Part shown: piece after piece, positions 8,752 through 17,027 of the stretch
How the letters are laid out: every line of letters begins with the position of its first letter
Numbering within the stretch: the first letter of the stretch is position 1
Assembly: GCF_007830125.1 (NCBI RefSeq)
Contig: NZ_VLLG01000002.1
Coordinates: forward strand, 1,186,550 to 1,250,549
Length of the DNA stretch: 64,000 bases
Origin: Chitinophaga japonensis
GTDB taxonomy: Bacteria; Bacteroidota; Bacteroidia; Chitinophagales; Chitinophagaceae
Direction: 5' to 3'
The notes under the pieces: generated by a model
What the model was told of the DNA's origin: nothing
The model's database searches: none
The model's input: the letters and a program-made list of their open reading frames with translations, nothing else
Position numbers and translations under genes: made by a program

Positions 8752-9792
8752 ATGGAAGTAAATGAAACATCCCCTGTTCCCAACGGGGAAAATGCCTGTA
8801 TCAAATGCAGCAGTCCCCAATATGAAGAAGGCTACCAGGCGAAGCTTTGCCGGGAATGCAGGCAGGAGCTTAGTCGCTACCCTGTTAAGAAAAGCGTGGT
8901 GTGGGCCGCTATCGGTGTGGGTATCCTGGTAATCGTATCGCTGTACAAGTTTCCCAGCTCTTTTTCCGCAGAGCTCAGTTACGAGCGGGCGGTAAAGCTG
9001 GAGAAACAGCATAAGTACATGAGCGCAGAAAAGGAGCTGCGGAAAACACTGCAGCTCTACCCGGAATACCTGGCAGGCAGCGCACACTTTATGCTGGCCG
9101 CCTTTTATAATGACCGCCTGCTGGCTGCAGACAGCGCCCTGGAGCACTGGGCTGGTGTCTCATCAAAAGACAATGAAGAACTGATCAGCCAGGTGAACGA
9201 TGTATTGTCGGCCCGCAACTATTACTTTTTCGAGGACAGCACCTTTGCGGTCCTATACGACAGCCTGGGTGCCACGCCTGCTGCTGCCAAAGCGGCACTG
9301 CTGGAATATACACAGGCACACCCCAAAGATGTGCTGGCGTCTTTTTTATTGGCAAATGCCTACTACTCGGAAGCAGATTATGCTAATACAGACAAGGTCT
9401 GTGAAACCTTACTGAAGAATGCTCCCGACTTTCACCCGGTATACAGCCTGCTGGCTGCCTCCTACCGGGAGCAGAAAAAGTATGATGAGGCCACAGGCAT
9501 ATGCAACAAACTGCTGCGGCGCAACAGTGAATCCGTTGCAGGCAACATCTCCCTGATCAAAATACTGCTTAAACAAAAACAGGATCAGCAGGCGCTGCAA
9601 AGGGCGCAGGCCATTTACGCCCTAGCGCCCGATGATCCGCAGGTGCTGGCTGCGCTCATACTGGTCTGCCATTTTAATCACCGGCAAAAAGAGCGGGACC
9701 AACTACTGGCTACACTCAAACAAAGCGCTGATACCAGCGGACTGGCCGCTACATTGGATATTATACAAGGTAAAATTACTTACAGAGACTAA
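8752..9792 (+). CDS. Zinc-ribbon, membrane-anchored TPR protein
   Basis: 346 residues. The N-terminus has two Cys pairs (C16xxC19 and C33xxC36), a zinc-ribbon pattern, followed by one membrane helix (about 48-66). The remainder is helical repeats of TPR type (for example around FMLAAFYNDRLLAADSALEHW and SLLAASYREQKKYDEATGIC). It is probably an inner-membrane scaffold with TPRs on one side and the zinc ribbon on the other. The substrate is unknown. The next gene, a membrane zincin, starts 10 bases later, so the two likely form an operon and may act together. Confidence 0.75.
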   Translation: MEVNETSPVPNGENACIKCSSPQYEEGYQAKLCRECRQELSRYPVKKSVVWAAIGVGILVIVSLYKFPSSFSAELSYERAVKLEKQHKYMSAEKELRKTLQLYPEYLAGSAHFMLAAFYNDRLLAADSALEHWAGVSSKDNEELISQVNDVLSARNYYFFEDSTFAVLYDSLGATPAAAKAALLEYTQAHPKDVLASFLLANAYYSEADYANTDKVCETLLKNAPDFHPVYSLLAASYREQKKYDEATGICNKLLRRNSESVAGNISLIKILLKQKQDQQALQRAQAIYALAPDDPQVLAALILVCHFNHRQKERDQLLATLKQSADTSGLAATLDIIQGKITYRD

Positions 9793-9802
9793 CCGATCAA
9801 TT

Positions 9803-10336
9803 ATGTTCGTACCAGGCATTGTTATTTCCGCCGTCACCTTTCCCGGGGTAGTGGTGCATGAATTTGCCCACCAGCTTTTCTGCCGCCTCTTTGGCGTAGC
9901 TATATTCGAGGTAAAATATTTCCAGTTTGGTAATCCCGCCGGCTATGTGCTGCACGAGCCGGTGCGCAACCCGGTGCACCAGTTGTGGATAGGAATAGGG
10001 CCCTTTATTATCAATTCGGTACTGGCGGCCATTATTGCCTTCCCCGCGGCTATTCCCGTGTTCAAGTTCGGTACCGGTTCCTTTATTGATTACCTGCTGT
10101 TGTACCTGGCCGTATCCATCGGCATGCACGCCTTTCCAAGTACCGGTGATGCGCAAACGATGTGGAACAGCCTTATACGCGGAGCAGATACACCGCTCTG
10201 GTTAAAGGTCATTACGGTGCCAGTGGTAGGCATTATTTACCTGGGCGCGCTTGGCTCTTTCTTCTGGCTGGACCTGCTTTATGGCATGGGGGTTTCTTTT
10301 GGACTGCCGGCGTTGTTGATTAAAGTAATGGCGTAG
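9803..10336 (+). CDS. Integral membrane zinc metallopeptidase-like protein (HExxH)
   Basis: 177 residues from the ATG that follows the TPR gene by 10 bases; a longer reading would overlap that gene out of frame and is rejected. The N-terminal helix contains HEFAH (residues 19-23), a zincin motif embedded in a membrane segment as in site-2-protease-like or DUF3267-type families. A later HAFPSTGDAQ segment could supply a further ligand. About four hydrophobic segments are visible. The substrate is not deducible; the upstream TPR/zinc-ribbon protein may present it. Confidence 0.7.
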   Translation: MFVPGIVISAVTFPGVVVHEFAHQLFCRLFGVAIFEVKYFQFGNPAGYVLHEPVRNPVHQLWIGIGPFIINSVLAAIIAFPAAIPVFKFGTGSFIDYLLLYLAVSIGMHAFPSTGDAQTMWNSLIRGADTPLWLKVITVPVVGIIYLGALGSFFWLDLLYGMGVSFGLPALLIKVMA

Positions 10337-10356
10337 GTATTCCAACTATGGCTTTA

Positions 10357-10794
10357 TTATAATTCGGCTAACGTTACTACCTCTATTTCATCAACTGCCT
10401 TAAGTCTTATATCTCATTTGTCAGAAAAAAGTCTGCATCTCTCTCAAGGGCTGTTGATAATTGCAAGGCGTCTGGCGTTCTAAGATTATAAGAGGCTCTT
10501 AACCTTACTGCCGTTAATGCAATGTTATTATTGATTTCATAAATTTCTATTCCTTGGGCATTCGTCAAAATATTCCTGTATTGATTTACCAGGGCCGTTA
10601 AGCCTTGTTTTAATGGCAGCACTAATACCTCCAGCAGTGTTGTAGTAGAAGTAATAAAAATAAAACGTCCATTGTCATTAGCTGTAAATAAATTGGGTTA
10701 ACTGAGCATGATGAGGGGATTGTTTTTCAATAAAATAAATAAGTGGGGCCGTGTCAAGGTAAACCCTTTTACCATCAAAGTTGGGGATCACCAT
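10357..10794 (-). pseudogene. Frameshifted PIN-domain toxin (VapC-like)
   Basis: The start codon at 10792-10794 overlaps the end of the antitoxin gene by 7 bases. The first frame reads ...RVYLDTAPLIYFIEKQSPHH.. and stops after ...QFIYS. The next frame continues TANDNGRFIFITSTTTLLEV.. to TPDALQLSTALERDADFFLTNE, where a stop follows NEI. A third frame then gives RLKAVDEIEVVTLAEL and a stop at 10357. Joined, these make about 145 residues, the normal PIN length, with the acidic residues of a PIN nuclease. The two breaks fit a single inserted T (near CAATTTATTTACA, about 10695) and an inserted TA (in GAGATATAAGA, about 10405). The toxin is probably dead unless these are sequencing errors. Confidence 0.8.
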
Positions 10795-11018
10795 TGCCTT
10801 TCATTTTCCAGATATTGGTCAATGTCAATATTTCTCCAGATTTCTGCACCTAACCCGGCAAGGGAAGAAATGGTAACAGGATGTTGCGCCTGCGCTTCTT
10901 CTTTCTTAAGAAGCGACACTATTTTTTCTAACAGGCTAAGCTGATCTTCCTTATCCAATTGTTTAACCTGGTATAATATTTCATTTATATCAGCGGTGTG
11001 TGCCATCTTTCCATCCAT
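10788..11018 (-). CDS. Antitoxin-like partner of the PIN toxin
   Basis: 76 residues, possibly 72 if the second ATG at 11006 is used. The sequence is helical and charged (EILYQVKQLDKEDQLSLLEK) with a C-terminal segment (SSLAGLGAEIWRNIDIDQYL) of the kind found in small antitoxins encoded directly before PIN toxins. It overlaps the toxin start by 7 bases, the usual antitoxin-toxin coupling. It appears intact while the toxin is broken. It begins 21 bases after the SNF2 helicase gene ends on the same strand, so it may be read from that transcript. Confidence 0.7.
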   Translation of the reverse strand: MDGKMAHTADINEILYQVKQLDKEDQLSLLEKIVSLLKKEEAQAQHPVTISSLAGLGAEIWRNIDIDQYLENERQW

Positions 11019-11039
11019 TTGTTACTAAATTAAGCTTTT

Positions 11040-14000
11040 TTAGCTAAACAAATACAGTACATCCTCCTTGCTCAGCTTCTTGATAAAGCCGGTATCGTCA
11101 GCAATGATATCTTTCACCAGTGATTTCTTGCGTTCCTGCAACTGCAATATCTTTTCTTCTACCGTGTCCTTACAGATCATGCGGTAGGCGAAAATGTTCT
11201 TGGTCTGGCCAATACGGTGGGTACGGTCTATGGCCTGCTGCTCTACGGCGGGGTTCCACCACGGGTCTACAATGTACACATAATCGGCAGCCGTCAGGTT
11301 CAGACCTACGCCGCCGGCTTTCAGGGATATCAGGAACACGCGGCAGGTATCATTATGCTGGAAGTTCTGGATCGCTCTTTCCCTTTCCGTGGTGCTGGTG
11401 CTGCCGTCAAAATATTCAAAGGGTATTTTCAGGTGCAGCAGCCGGTCCTTGATCAGGCCCAGCATACCCAGGAACTGGGAGAACACCAGCACTTTATGAT
11501 TGCTGATGTTTTCGGAGATCTCGCGGGTCAGCTCATGCAGCTTCACGGAATGGTTGGGATATTGCTCCGCTTCATTCAGGATAGCAGGGGAGTCGCATAT
11601 CTGGCGCAGCTTCATCAGCCCCTGCAGGATGGTGAGCTGGGAGCGCTCCATGCCCTGGTCTTCTATTACGCCCAGTATCCTGGAGCGGTAGGTATTGCGG
11701 TAGGCATCGTAAATGTGCCGTTGTTCCGCATCCATCTCGCAGAAGATCACCGTTTCTATCTTCTCCGGCAGCTCTTTGGCCACCTGCTCTTTGGTACGGC
11801 GTAATATGAAGGGATAGATCAGCTTGCGCAGGTGATCCTTTCTTTCCTCGTCCTGGAACTTATCTATAGGCGTGGCAAATTCATTACGGAAAAAGTCCAC
11901 GCTGCCCAGCATGCCCGGGTTCAGGAAGTTCATCTGCGCATATATGTCAAACGTATTGTTCTGCATGGGGGTACCGCTCAGCGCCAGCCGGTTTTTGGTA
12001 TGCAGCAACTGCGCGGCCTTGGTCACCTTGCTTTGCGGGTTCTTGATGGCCTGCGATTCATCCAGTATCACGTAGTCGAATTCCATTTTCATCAGTAACT
12101 GCACATCGCTGCGCAGGGTGCCATAAGTGGTGATGAGGATGTCGAACTTTTGCAGCTCCTCCGGGTTCTTTTGCCGTGCCGGCCCGTGATGGATATGGTA
12201 GGTCATGGTGGGAGTGAACTTCCTGATCTCGTTCTCCCAGTTATAGATCAGCGTGGTAGGACATACTACCAGGGCCAGGCACTGGTCGTCGTGCTTGTTC
12301 TTGTAATGCTGTACAAAGGTGAGCGCCTGGATGGTCTTACCCAAACCCATATCATCCGCCAGTATACCGCCCCATTTTACTTCGTCCAGGTAATTCAGCC
12401 ACTGGAAACCGCTTTCCTGGTAGGGGCGCAGGATGGCGTTCACATTGTGCGGCAGGGAAATATTCCGGATCTCGTCAAACTGCAGCAGCTTCTTACGCTT
12501 CTGCTCCAGCTCTATCACAATGGCTTCATCATCAATGAACTCATACAGCTCATCGATCACGCTGAAGTTATACTTGCTCAGCTTGAGGCCCTTGTCCTTT
12601 TCCTCCCCTATTTTGAACAGCAGGGAATATTTGCGCAGCCATTCTTCCGGCAGCAGGCCCAGGGAGCCGTCTGCCAGTTGCACATAGTTCTGCTTGTTGG
12701 CCAGCGCCTGCTTGATATCTTTGATGCTGACCCGTTGATCGCCGTACAGCACTTCTATCTGGGCATCAAACCAGTCGATGCCGGAGCTGATCTGCAGGTT
12801 AGTGACCGGCTTATGAGAACTAAACCTGAAATTGCGCAGGCCGTCAAAGCCAAACACGCGGATGTTCATTTCCTTGAGCGTGTCAAAGAACAGGAAAAAC
12901 CAGTTATTCTTGAGCGCTTCCTTGGAGCGCAGGTAGAAATAGTTGTGGCTGGAAGGCTGGCTGAAGTTGGTGTGCAGCGCTCTTATGCGCTCCACGAACT
13001 GCTGCTCGGCTTCCTTATTGCGGTGGATGACCAGCACCTTGTTCCCCTCCTGCACCGTGATACGGGTATCTTCGTTCCACTCCACTTCATGACCATGATA
13101 GGCAAAACCGGGCTGTATGATAAAGGTTTCGCCCATTTCCCTGAGGTATACCCGGCATTCCGGCACAATATCGTCCACCTCCGCCAGCAGGGAATTGTCA
13201 AACTGTATCTGGTACTGCTTGCTCAAAGGCAACAGGTAATCTTTCAGGTATACCGGCCATTCCGAAGCGGGTATGCGCAAACGGCCGCTGTTGCGGAACA
13301 GCTCCACGTGCAGGGCATCGCCCGGGTTCTCAAACAGGTACAGCATGCCTTTATGCAGGAACATCAGCGGGCTGTCCCATTCATTGCCGGTCACATTCAC
13401 CAGCTCGCCGGCTATGTTCACAAAGCAACTGATCGCTATCTCGTCTCCACCGGCTTCTGTTTTGAACACCGGCTGCAGGCGGTCCGCAGCCAGTTGCACG
13501 GGTTGGATGTTCCGGGTCTTGAAGGGTTGCCGGTTGGGCAGCAGGAACAGCAGGCCATGCTCCGCCAGCAGGGGAAAGAGCTTGTCCAGCCGGGGATGCA
13601 GGTATTCCAGCATCAGCTCCTTCGTTTCCGTAGGCAGCGCTGACTCGTTTTCGTGGATGATGTTCTCCCAGATGCCGGCAAAAGGCGAATTCTTGCTCAG
13701 GTACTTGCTGACCTCTCCTGCCTGTAGCTTACGCACCGGCGGGATCAGCTCACGGTCATTCTCCTTGTATAAATAGAAATCAATGTATTTAGTAAGGTCC
13801 AGTTTGCTTACAAGGGACACGAACTCGGTCTGCTCATCATTCACCTCCCCGCTCACCAGGTCTACCCGGAAAAAAGGGTACAGCGGCTCATTGGCGTTGA
13901 ATACCACGCCCAGCCGCTGGGTAACGGTAATACCGGCCGGCGGGGGCGGAGGGGCGGACTGTTTACTGCCGGCGGCCACTTCCACGCGTTTGATACTGGG

Positions 14001-14771
14001 GTCCAGCACACGCAAAAAGGGCTTGCCATCCATGTAAGAGAAAGCAAATTTTCCCTCCAGGTTATCTGACAGGGAATAGCCGTAGGAAGCCAGCAGCTTG
14101 TTCTTTTCCTTATCCCAGTTACGCAGGGTATCAAAATAGAAAGGCCCGTTGGCATGCAGCAACTGCAGGAACATGGCTGTTTTATGCTTGCACAGCGGGT
14201 GCTCCGTTTCGTCGCAGGTGCAATGGGTGTCAAAATTGCGCTCCTCGTTGCGCTGGAGTATCAGGGGGTACTCCTGCCCGTCCACCTTCAGCATGCCCTC
14301 CACTTTTTCATCTTTCGCGCTGCGGATCACTATCTTATGATGGCGTAGTATTTTTTCCGCGGCGGCAAAAATTTCAGGAGAGGTAAGGAGCTTGATGGTC
14401 TTCAGGTCAATGGATTTCATTTTCACCAGCGTGTGCTGCTGGTCATATTGCGTTTCAAAGCTGTCAAAATGATTCCGGTCCAGCATTTCCTGGAGCTGGA
14501 AGAGCGCGGCGGCTTCATGGCGGCAAATGTCGCCCAGGTTGTAGGGACACTGGCAGCGTACGGACATGCCGGACACTTCGTGGTATTTGTTGATGGAAAC
14601 CCGGTAGTAGTTGGCATGCGTATCGCTTTTTACCCGGAAGGTGGCGGACCGCAGCACGGGATCGGCTTCCAGCAGCTCTACCCCGCCGGTAGCGAATATA
14701 CGCTTCCCCCTTCGGATCACCTCGTCGGTGCCGTTATTATATACATATTTTAATAACTGGGGTAGCGGCAT
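11040..14771 (-). CDS. SNF2/SWI2-family helicase with two SWIM zinc fingers
   Basis: 1243 residues from the ATG at 14771. The N-terminus has two CxC..CxH SWIM patterns: C73, C75, C83, H85 and C184, C186, C194, H196. A long middle region (about 250-740) of unknown fold follows. The SNF2 ATPase core has LRPYQESGFQWLNYL, Walker A ADDMGLGKT near residue 800, DESQAIKN near 900, and a helicase C domain with VFSQFLGML, SLKAGGVGLNLT and QAIDRTHRIGQ. The protein belongs to the bacterial SNF2 family with SWIM fingers; a role as a DNA-tracking motor that remodels protein-DNA or RNA polymerase complexes is inferred from homologues. The gene is a single transcription unit, possibly with the downstream antitoxin. 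Confidence 0.93.
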   Translation of the reverse strand: MPLPQLLKYVYNNGTDEVIRRGKRIFATGGVELLEADPVLRSATFRVKSDTHANYYRVSINKYHEVSGMSVRCQCPYNLGDICRHEAAALFQLQEMLDRNHFDSFETQYDQQHTLVKMKSIDLKTIKLLTSPEIFAAAEKILRHHKIVIRSAKDEKVEGMLKVDGQEYPLILQRNEERNFDTHCTCDETEHPLCKHKTAMFLQLLHANGPFYFDTLRNWDKEKNKLLASYGYSLSDNLEGKFAFSYMDGKPFLRVLDPSIKRVEVAAGSKQSAPPPPPAGITVTQRLGVVFNANEPLYPFFRVDLVSGEVNDEQTEFVSLVSKLDLTKYIDFYLYKENDRELIPPVRKLQAGEVSKYLSKNSPFAGIWENIIHENESALPTETKELMLEYLHPRLDKLFPLLAEHGLLFLLPNRQPFKTRNIQPVQLAADRLQPVFKTEAGGDEIAISCFVNIAGELVNVTGNEWDSPLMFLHKGMLYLFENPGDALHVELFRNSGRLRIPASEWPVYLKDYLLPLSKQYQIQFDNSLLAEVDDIVPECRVYLREMGETFIIQPGFAYHGHEVEWNEDTRITVQEGNKVLVIHRNKEAEQQFVERIRALHTNFSQPSSHNYFYLRSKEALKNNWFFLFFDTLKEMNIRVFGFDGLRNFRFSSHKPVTNLQISSGIDWFDAQIEVLYGDQRVSIKDIKQALANKQNYVQLADGSLGLLPEEWLRKYSLLFKIGEEKDKGLKLSKYNFSVIDELYEFIDDEAIVIELEQKRKKLLQFDEIRNISLPHNVNAILRPYQESGFQWLNYLDEVKWGGILADDMGLGKTIQALTFVQHYKNKHDDQCLALVVCPTTLIYNWENEIRKFTPTMTYHIHHGPARQKNPEELQKFDILITTYGTLRSDVQLLMKMEFDYVILDESQAIKNPQSKVTKAAQLLHTKNRLALSGTPMQNNTFDIYAQMNFLNPGMLGSVDFFRNEFATPIDKFQDEERKDHLRKLIYPFILRRTKEQVAKELPEKIETVIFCEMDAEQRHIYDAYRNTYRSRILGVIEDQGMERSQLTILQGLMKLRQICDSPAILNEAEQYPNHSVKLHELTREISENISNHKVLVFSQFLGMLGLIKDRLLHLKIPFEYFDGSTSTTERERAIQNFQHNDTCRVFLISLKAGGVGLNLTAADYVYIVDPWWNPAVEQQAIDRTHRIGQTKNIFAYRMICKDTVEEKILQLQERKKSLVKDIIADDTGFIKKLSKEDVLYLFS

Positions 14772-14824
14772 AACCAATACTTTCTACAACTAAAATCTTT
14801 AGCAGCTCTTAAAAAGGCAATCCA

Positions 14825-14832
14825 CAAAAGTA
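14825..14832 (-). promoter_or_regulatory. -7 box (TACTTTTG) for the SNF2 gene
   Basis: The minus strand reads TACTTTTG, matching the Bacteroidota -7 consensus TAnnTTTG, about 54 bases upstream of the ATG at 14771. No convincing -33 element was found. Confidence 0.45.
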
Positions 14833-14883
14833 AGCAGAATTTTTGAAATAGAGAGAGCTGGTGTTACTGCCGCAACCTGTTGC

Positions 14884-15687
14884 TCAGGATTCGTATATCC
14901 GCAGGTACCTTTCCAGGGAATACGCCACCGCTTCCCTGCCGCTGCTGCGGATATTACGGCCAAAAGCGCCGTACAGGGCATTGTAATCCAGGGGCTGCAC
15001 GGCGGCCTGTACCTGCAATATATCTTTTTTGGGCAGGGGTATGTAATTGGGATAGCTGTACATAAACGATACGGTGCGCTGGTCCGGGCATACCTGTATC
15101 ACATCGCCCACCAGCAGGGCGCCACGCCCCTCGTCCCCGCCGGGCCAATGCAGGATATTGCCGCCGGGAAAATGCCCGCCGCACAGCACCAGGCGGATAC
15201 CATCCCACAAGGGTTGCGCACCACCTTCCCATAATTGTATCACCGGGTCTGTACGGCCCAGCCAGCGCGCATCCTGCGCATGTACGTACACCGGGGCATG
15301 GTCAAAGGCATGGCTCCATTCCACGATCGTGGAAAAATAGTGGGGGTGCGACAGTGCAATAGCCCGGATACCGCCCAGCTTTTGAATAATATCAATGGTG
15401 GAAGCGTCGAGGTTGGCAATACAGTCCCAGAGGATATTGCCGCCCGGGGTTACCAGCAGGTAAGCCCGCTGCCCGATGGCAAAGGAGGGCGTGGTATAAA
15501 TGGCATACAGCCCGGGCGCAGTAAGCTCGATAATATTACGGTGCTGCCGGTTCACCTGCTCCAGCGTGGTCCAGGACTGCCCGCCCGGCCCCACGTACTG
15601 GCGCTCGTCCTCGCAAACCGGGCAATGGGCCGGCGGATGAGGGCTGTCATTGTATTGAATGCCGCAGGTGGTGCAGATGTAAAACAT
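14884..15687 (-). CDS. MBL-fold hydrolase with N-terminal rubredoxin-like zinc ribbon
   Basis: 267 residues. Two CxxC pairs near the start (CTTC and CPVC, residues 5-25) form a rubredoxin-like knuckle. The rest resembles a metallo-beta-lactamase fold, but the usual HxHxDH motif reads SHPHYFSTIVEW, so the Asp and last His of the motif are absent; later His residues (VYVHAQD, LCGGHFPGG, LHWPGGD) may complete a metal site. The substrate is unknown. It starts 10 bases after comB ends and is the last gene of the gcvT-SRPBCC-comB run. Confidence 0.75.
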   Translation of the reverse strand: MFYICTTCGIQYNDSPHPPAHCPVCEDERQYVGPGGQSWTTLEQVNRQHRNIIELTAPGLYAIYTTPSFAIGQRAYLLVTPGGNILWDCIANLDASTIDIIQKLGGIRAIALSHPHYFSTIVEWSHAFDHAPVYVHAQDARWLGRTDPVIQLWEGGAQPLWDGIRLVLCGGHFPGGNILHWPGGDEGRGALLVGDVIQVCPDQRTVSFMYSYPNYIPLPKKDILQVQAAVQPLDYNALYGAFGRNIRSSGREAVAYSLERYLRIYES

Positions 15688-15697
15688 AGTATATCGT

Positions 15698-16423
15698 TTA
15701 TCCGGCTATCAGTTCCCCGTTCTTCAGCAAAGGCAGCACGTTGGCGCCATCGGGCGTAAGGCAGTACCGGATGTCCTTTTCCAGTCCATACCGGGCCAGG
15801 CGCTGAAAATGGGAGGCCTTTTTCATAAACTCATAGAGGTCGGAGCTGGCGGCGTGGTATAATGTTTCCGCAGCCAGGGCGGAGTCGCAGTTCATGGAAA
15901 AATGCTGCCTGATGCGGCTTACCACAGCGCCGGCAAACAGGGCATCCTCCATATTCACCCGGTCTTTCCAGGCGGCGCAGCCCAGTATCACATTCTGCCC
16001 CTGCGCTACCAGGTAGTCGCATACGGCGGAAATATTGGGAAAGGAGCCGGTAATGATCTGGATGGCGTCCTTGGCCATATGCAGCAGCTTGGTGCCGTTG
16101 GTGGTGGTGAGCACCAGCGTTTTCCCCTCCACAAAATCCCGGGGGTATTCAAAAGGAGAATTGCCATGCACCAGGCCTTCCGCAATTTTCCCGTCCCGTT
16201 CCCCGGCCGTAATAGCACCCAACTGCCGCCCAATGTTCACACATTCCTCCACAGAGGCTACGGGTATCACTTTGGCAGCGCCGTTATACAGGGCCGTACA
16301 AATAGTGGAAGTAGCCCGCAATACGTCAATGATCACCACCACGCTGTTCTTCACATCATACAAATGCAAGAGGGCGGGCGACAGGCATACTTCCAGGGAA
16401 GGCCGCTCATTCTGTTCTGTCAT
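15698..16423 (-). CDS. comB: Probable 2-phosphosulfolactate phosphatase
   Basis: 241 residues, the size of ComB. Family segments are visible: VVVIIDVLRATSTICTALYNGA near the start, AGERDGKIAEGLVHGNSPFEY, VLTTTNGTKLL, and LGCAAWKDRVNMEDALFAGAVV. ComB removes phosphate from 2-phosphosulfolactate in the coenzyme M route of methanogens; in Bacteroidota homologues occur without that pathway and the true substrate is uncertain. A tie to sulfonolipid or sulfolactate metabolism would be speculation. It is preceded by repeat element copy A and followed by the MBL gene. Confidence 0.88.
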   Translation of the reverse strand: MTEQNERPSLEVCLSPALLHLYDVKNSVVVIIDVLRATSTICTALYNGAAKVIPVASVEECVNIGRQLGAITAGERDGKIAEGLVHGNSPFEYPRDFVEGKTLVLTTTNGTKLLHMAKDAIQIITGSFPNISAVCDYLVAQGQNVILGCAAWKDRVNMEDALFAGAVVSRIRQHFSMNCDSALAAETLYHAASSDLYEFMKKASHFQRLARYGLEKDIRYCLTPDGANVLPLLKNGELIAG

Positions 16424-16430
16424 TTCTTCA

Positions 16431-16535
16431 AATTAATAATTAAGAATGAATAATTAATAATACCTGTAACATCGCCATTTCAATGCAAGACTGCTCCTCC
16501 GATCGTTAATGCTTAATTATTCATTATTAATTAAT
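16431..16535. repeat. AT-rich intergenic repeat, family 1, copy A
   Basis: About 105 bp filling the gap between the SRPBCC stop codon and comB. The left arm AATTAATAATTAAGAATGAA continues into AATTAATAATACCTGTA, and the right end reads TTAATTATTCATTATTAATT. The first 38 bases differ from copy B (46870-46965) at two positions, and the last 20 bases are identical to it. The two ends are inverted relatives of each other. The right arm contains the SRPBCC stop codon. A non-autonomous mobile element or a structured transcript element are both possible. Confidence 0.7.
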
Positions 16536-17004
16536 CGAGGATCACCCGCCAGCGCTCGCTCTCCGCATATTCCTTGATCACCTTGTTCCGCTGCTCCAGC
16601 AGGCGGCACATGTAGCGCTGCAGGTAGAACCGTTCCAGCCATCTGCCAAATATGCCATAAGGCGCGCCAAACTCCATGATATCAATGGCCACGGTGCCGT
16701 TCTCAATGGGTTTGAAATGATGCTCGTGCCGCAGGTACCTGAAGTCCCCCTGCTCCATTTCATCGCAGAAAAAATCCGGGCTGCGCATGTCCGTGATGCG
16801 GGAGGTCAGCTCCCGCATTTTGCCCAGGTGGCGCGCCCGCCAGGTGACCGTTTCATTCTGCTCGATCAACCCGTTAACGCGGCCCTTTACGGCCTCTTCC
16901 TTTACATGCGCCATACTGCGTTTATGCAGGGTGATGCTCCGGCTCAGGTCAAACACTCTTTGCACGGGCGCATGGATGACGGTTGTTAAATGAATAGTAG
17001 GCAT
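16531..17004 (-). CDS. SRPBCC-family ligand-binding protein
   Basis: 157 residues starting with the family opening IHLTTVIHAPVQRVFDLSRS and containing the SRPBCC pattern of a helix-grip fold (VTWRARHLGKMRELTSRITD; GTVAIDIMEFGAPYGIFG). These proteins bind hydrophobic ligands; the ligand is unknown here. It starts 23 bases after gcvT ends, on the same strand, so cotranscription is likely. No signal peptide is seen. Confidence 0.8.
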   Translation of the reverse strand: MPTIHLTTVIHAPVQRVFDLSRSITLHKRSMAHVKEEAVKGRVNGLIEQNETVTWRARHLGKMRELTSRITDMRSPDFFCDEMEQGDFRYLRHEHHFKPIENGTVAIDIMEFGAPYGIFGRWLERFYLQRYMCRLLEQRNKVIKEYAESERWRVILD

Positions 17005-17027
17005 AGATATGGTTGTGTAAAATATGG

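Noticed and set aside
9632..9802. Upstream extension of the membrane zincin gene
   Set aside because: It overlaps the TPR gene in another frame. The ATG at 9803 gives a normal hydrophobic start and a 10-base gap.
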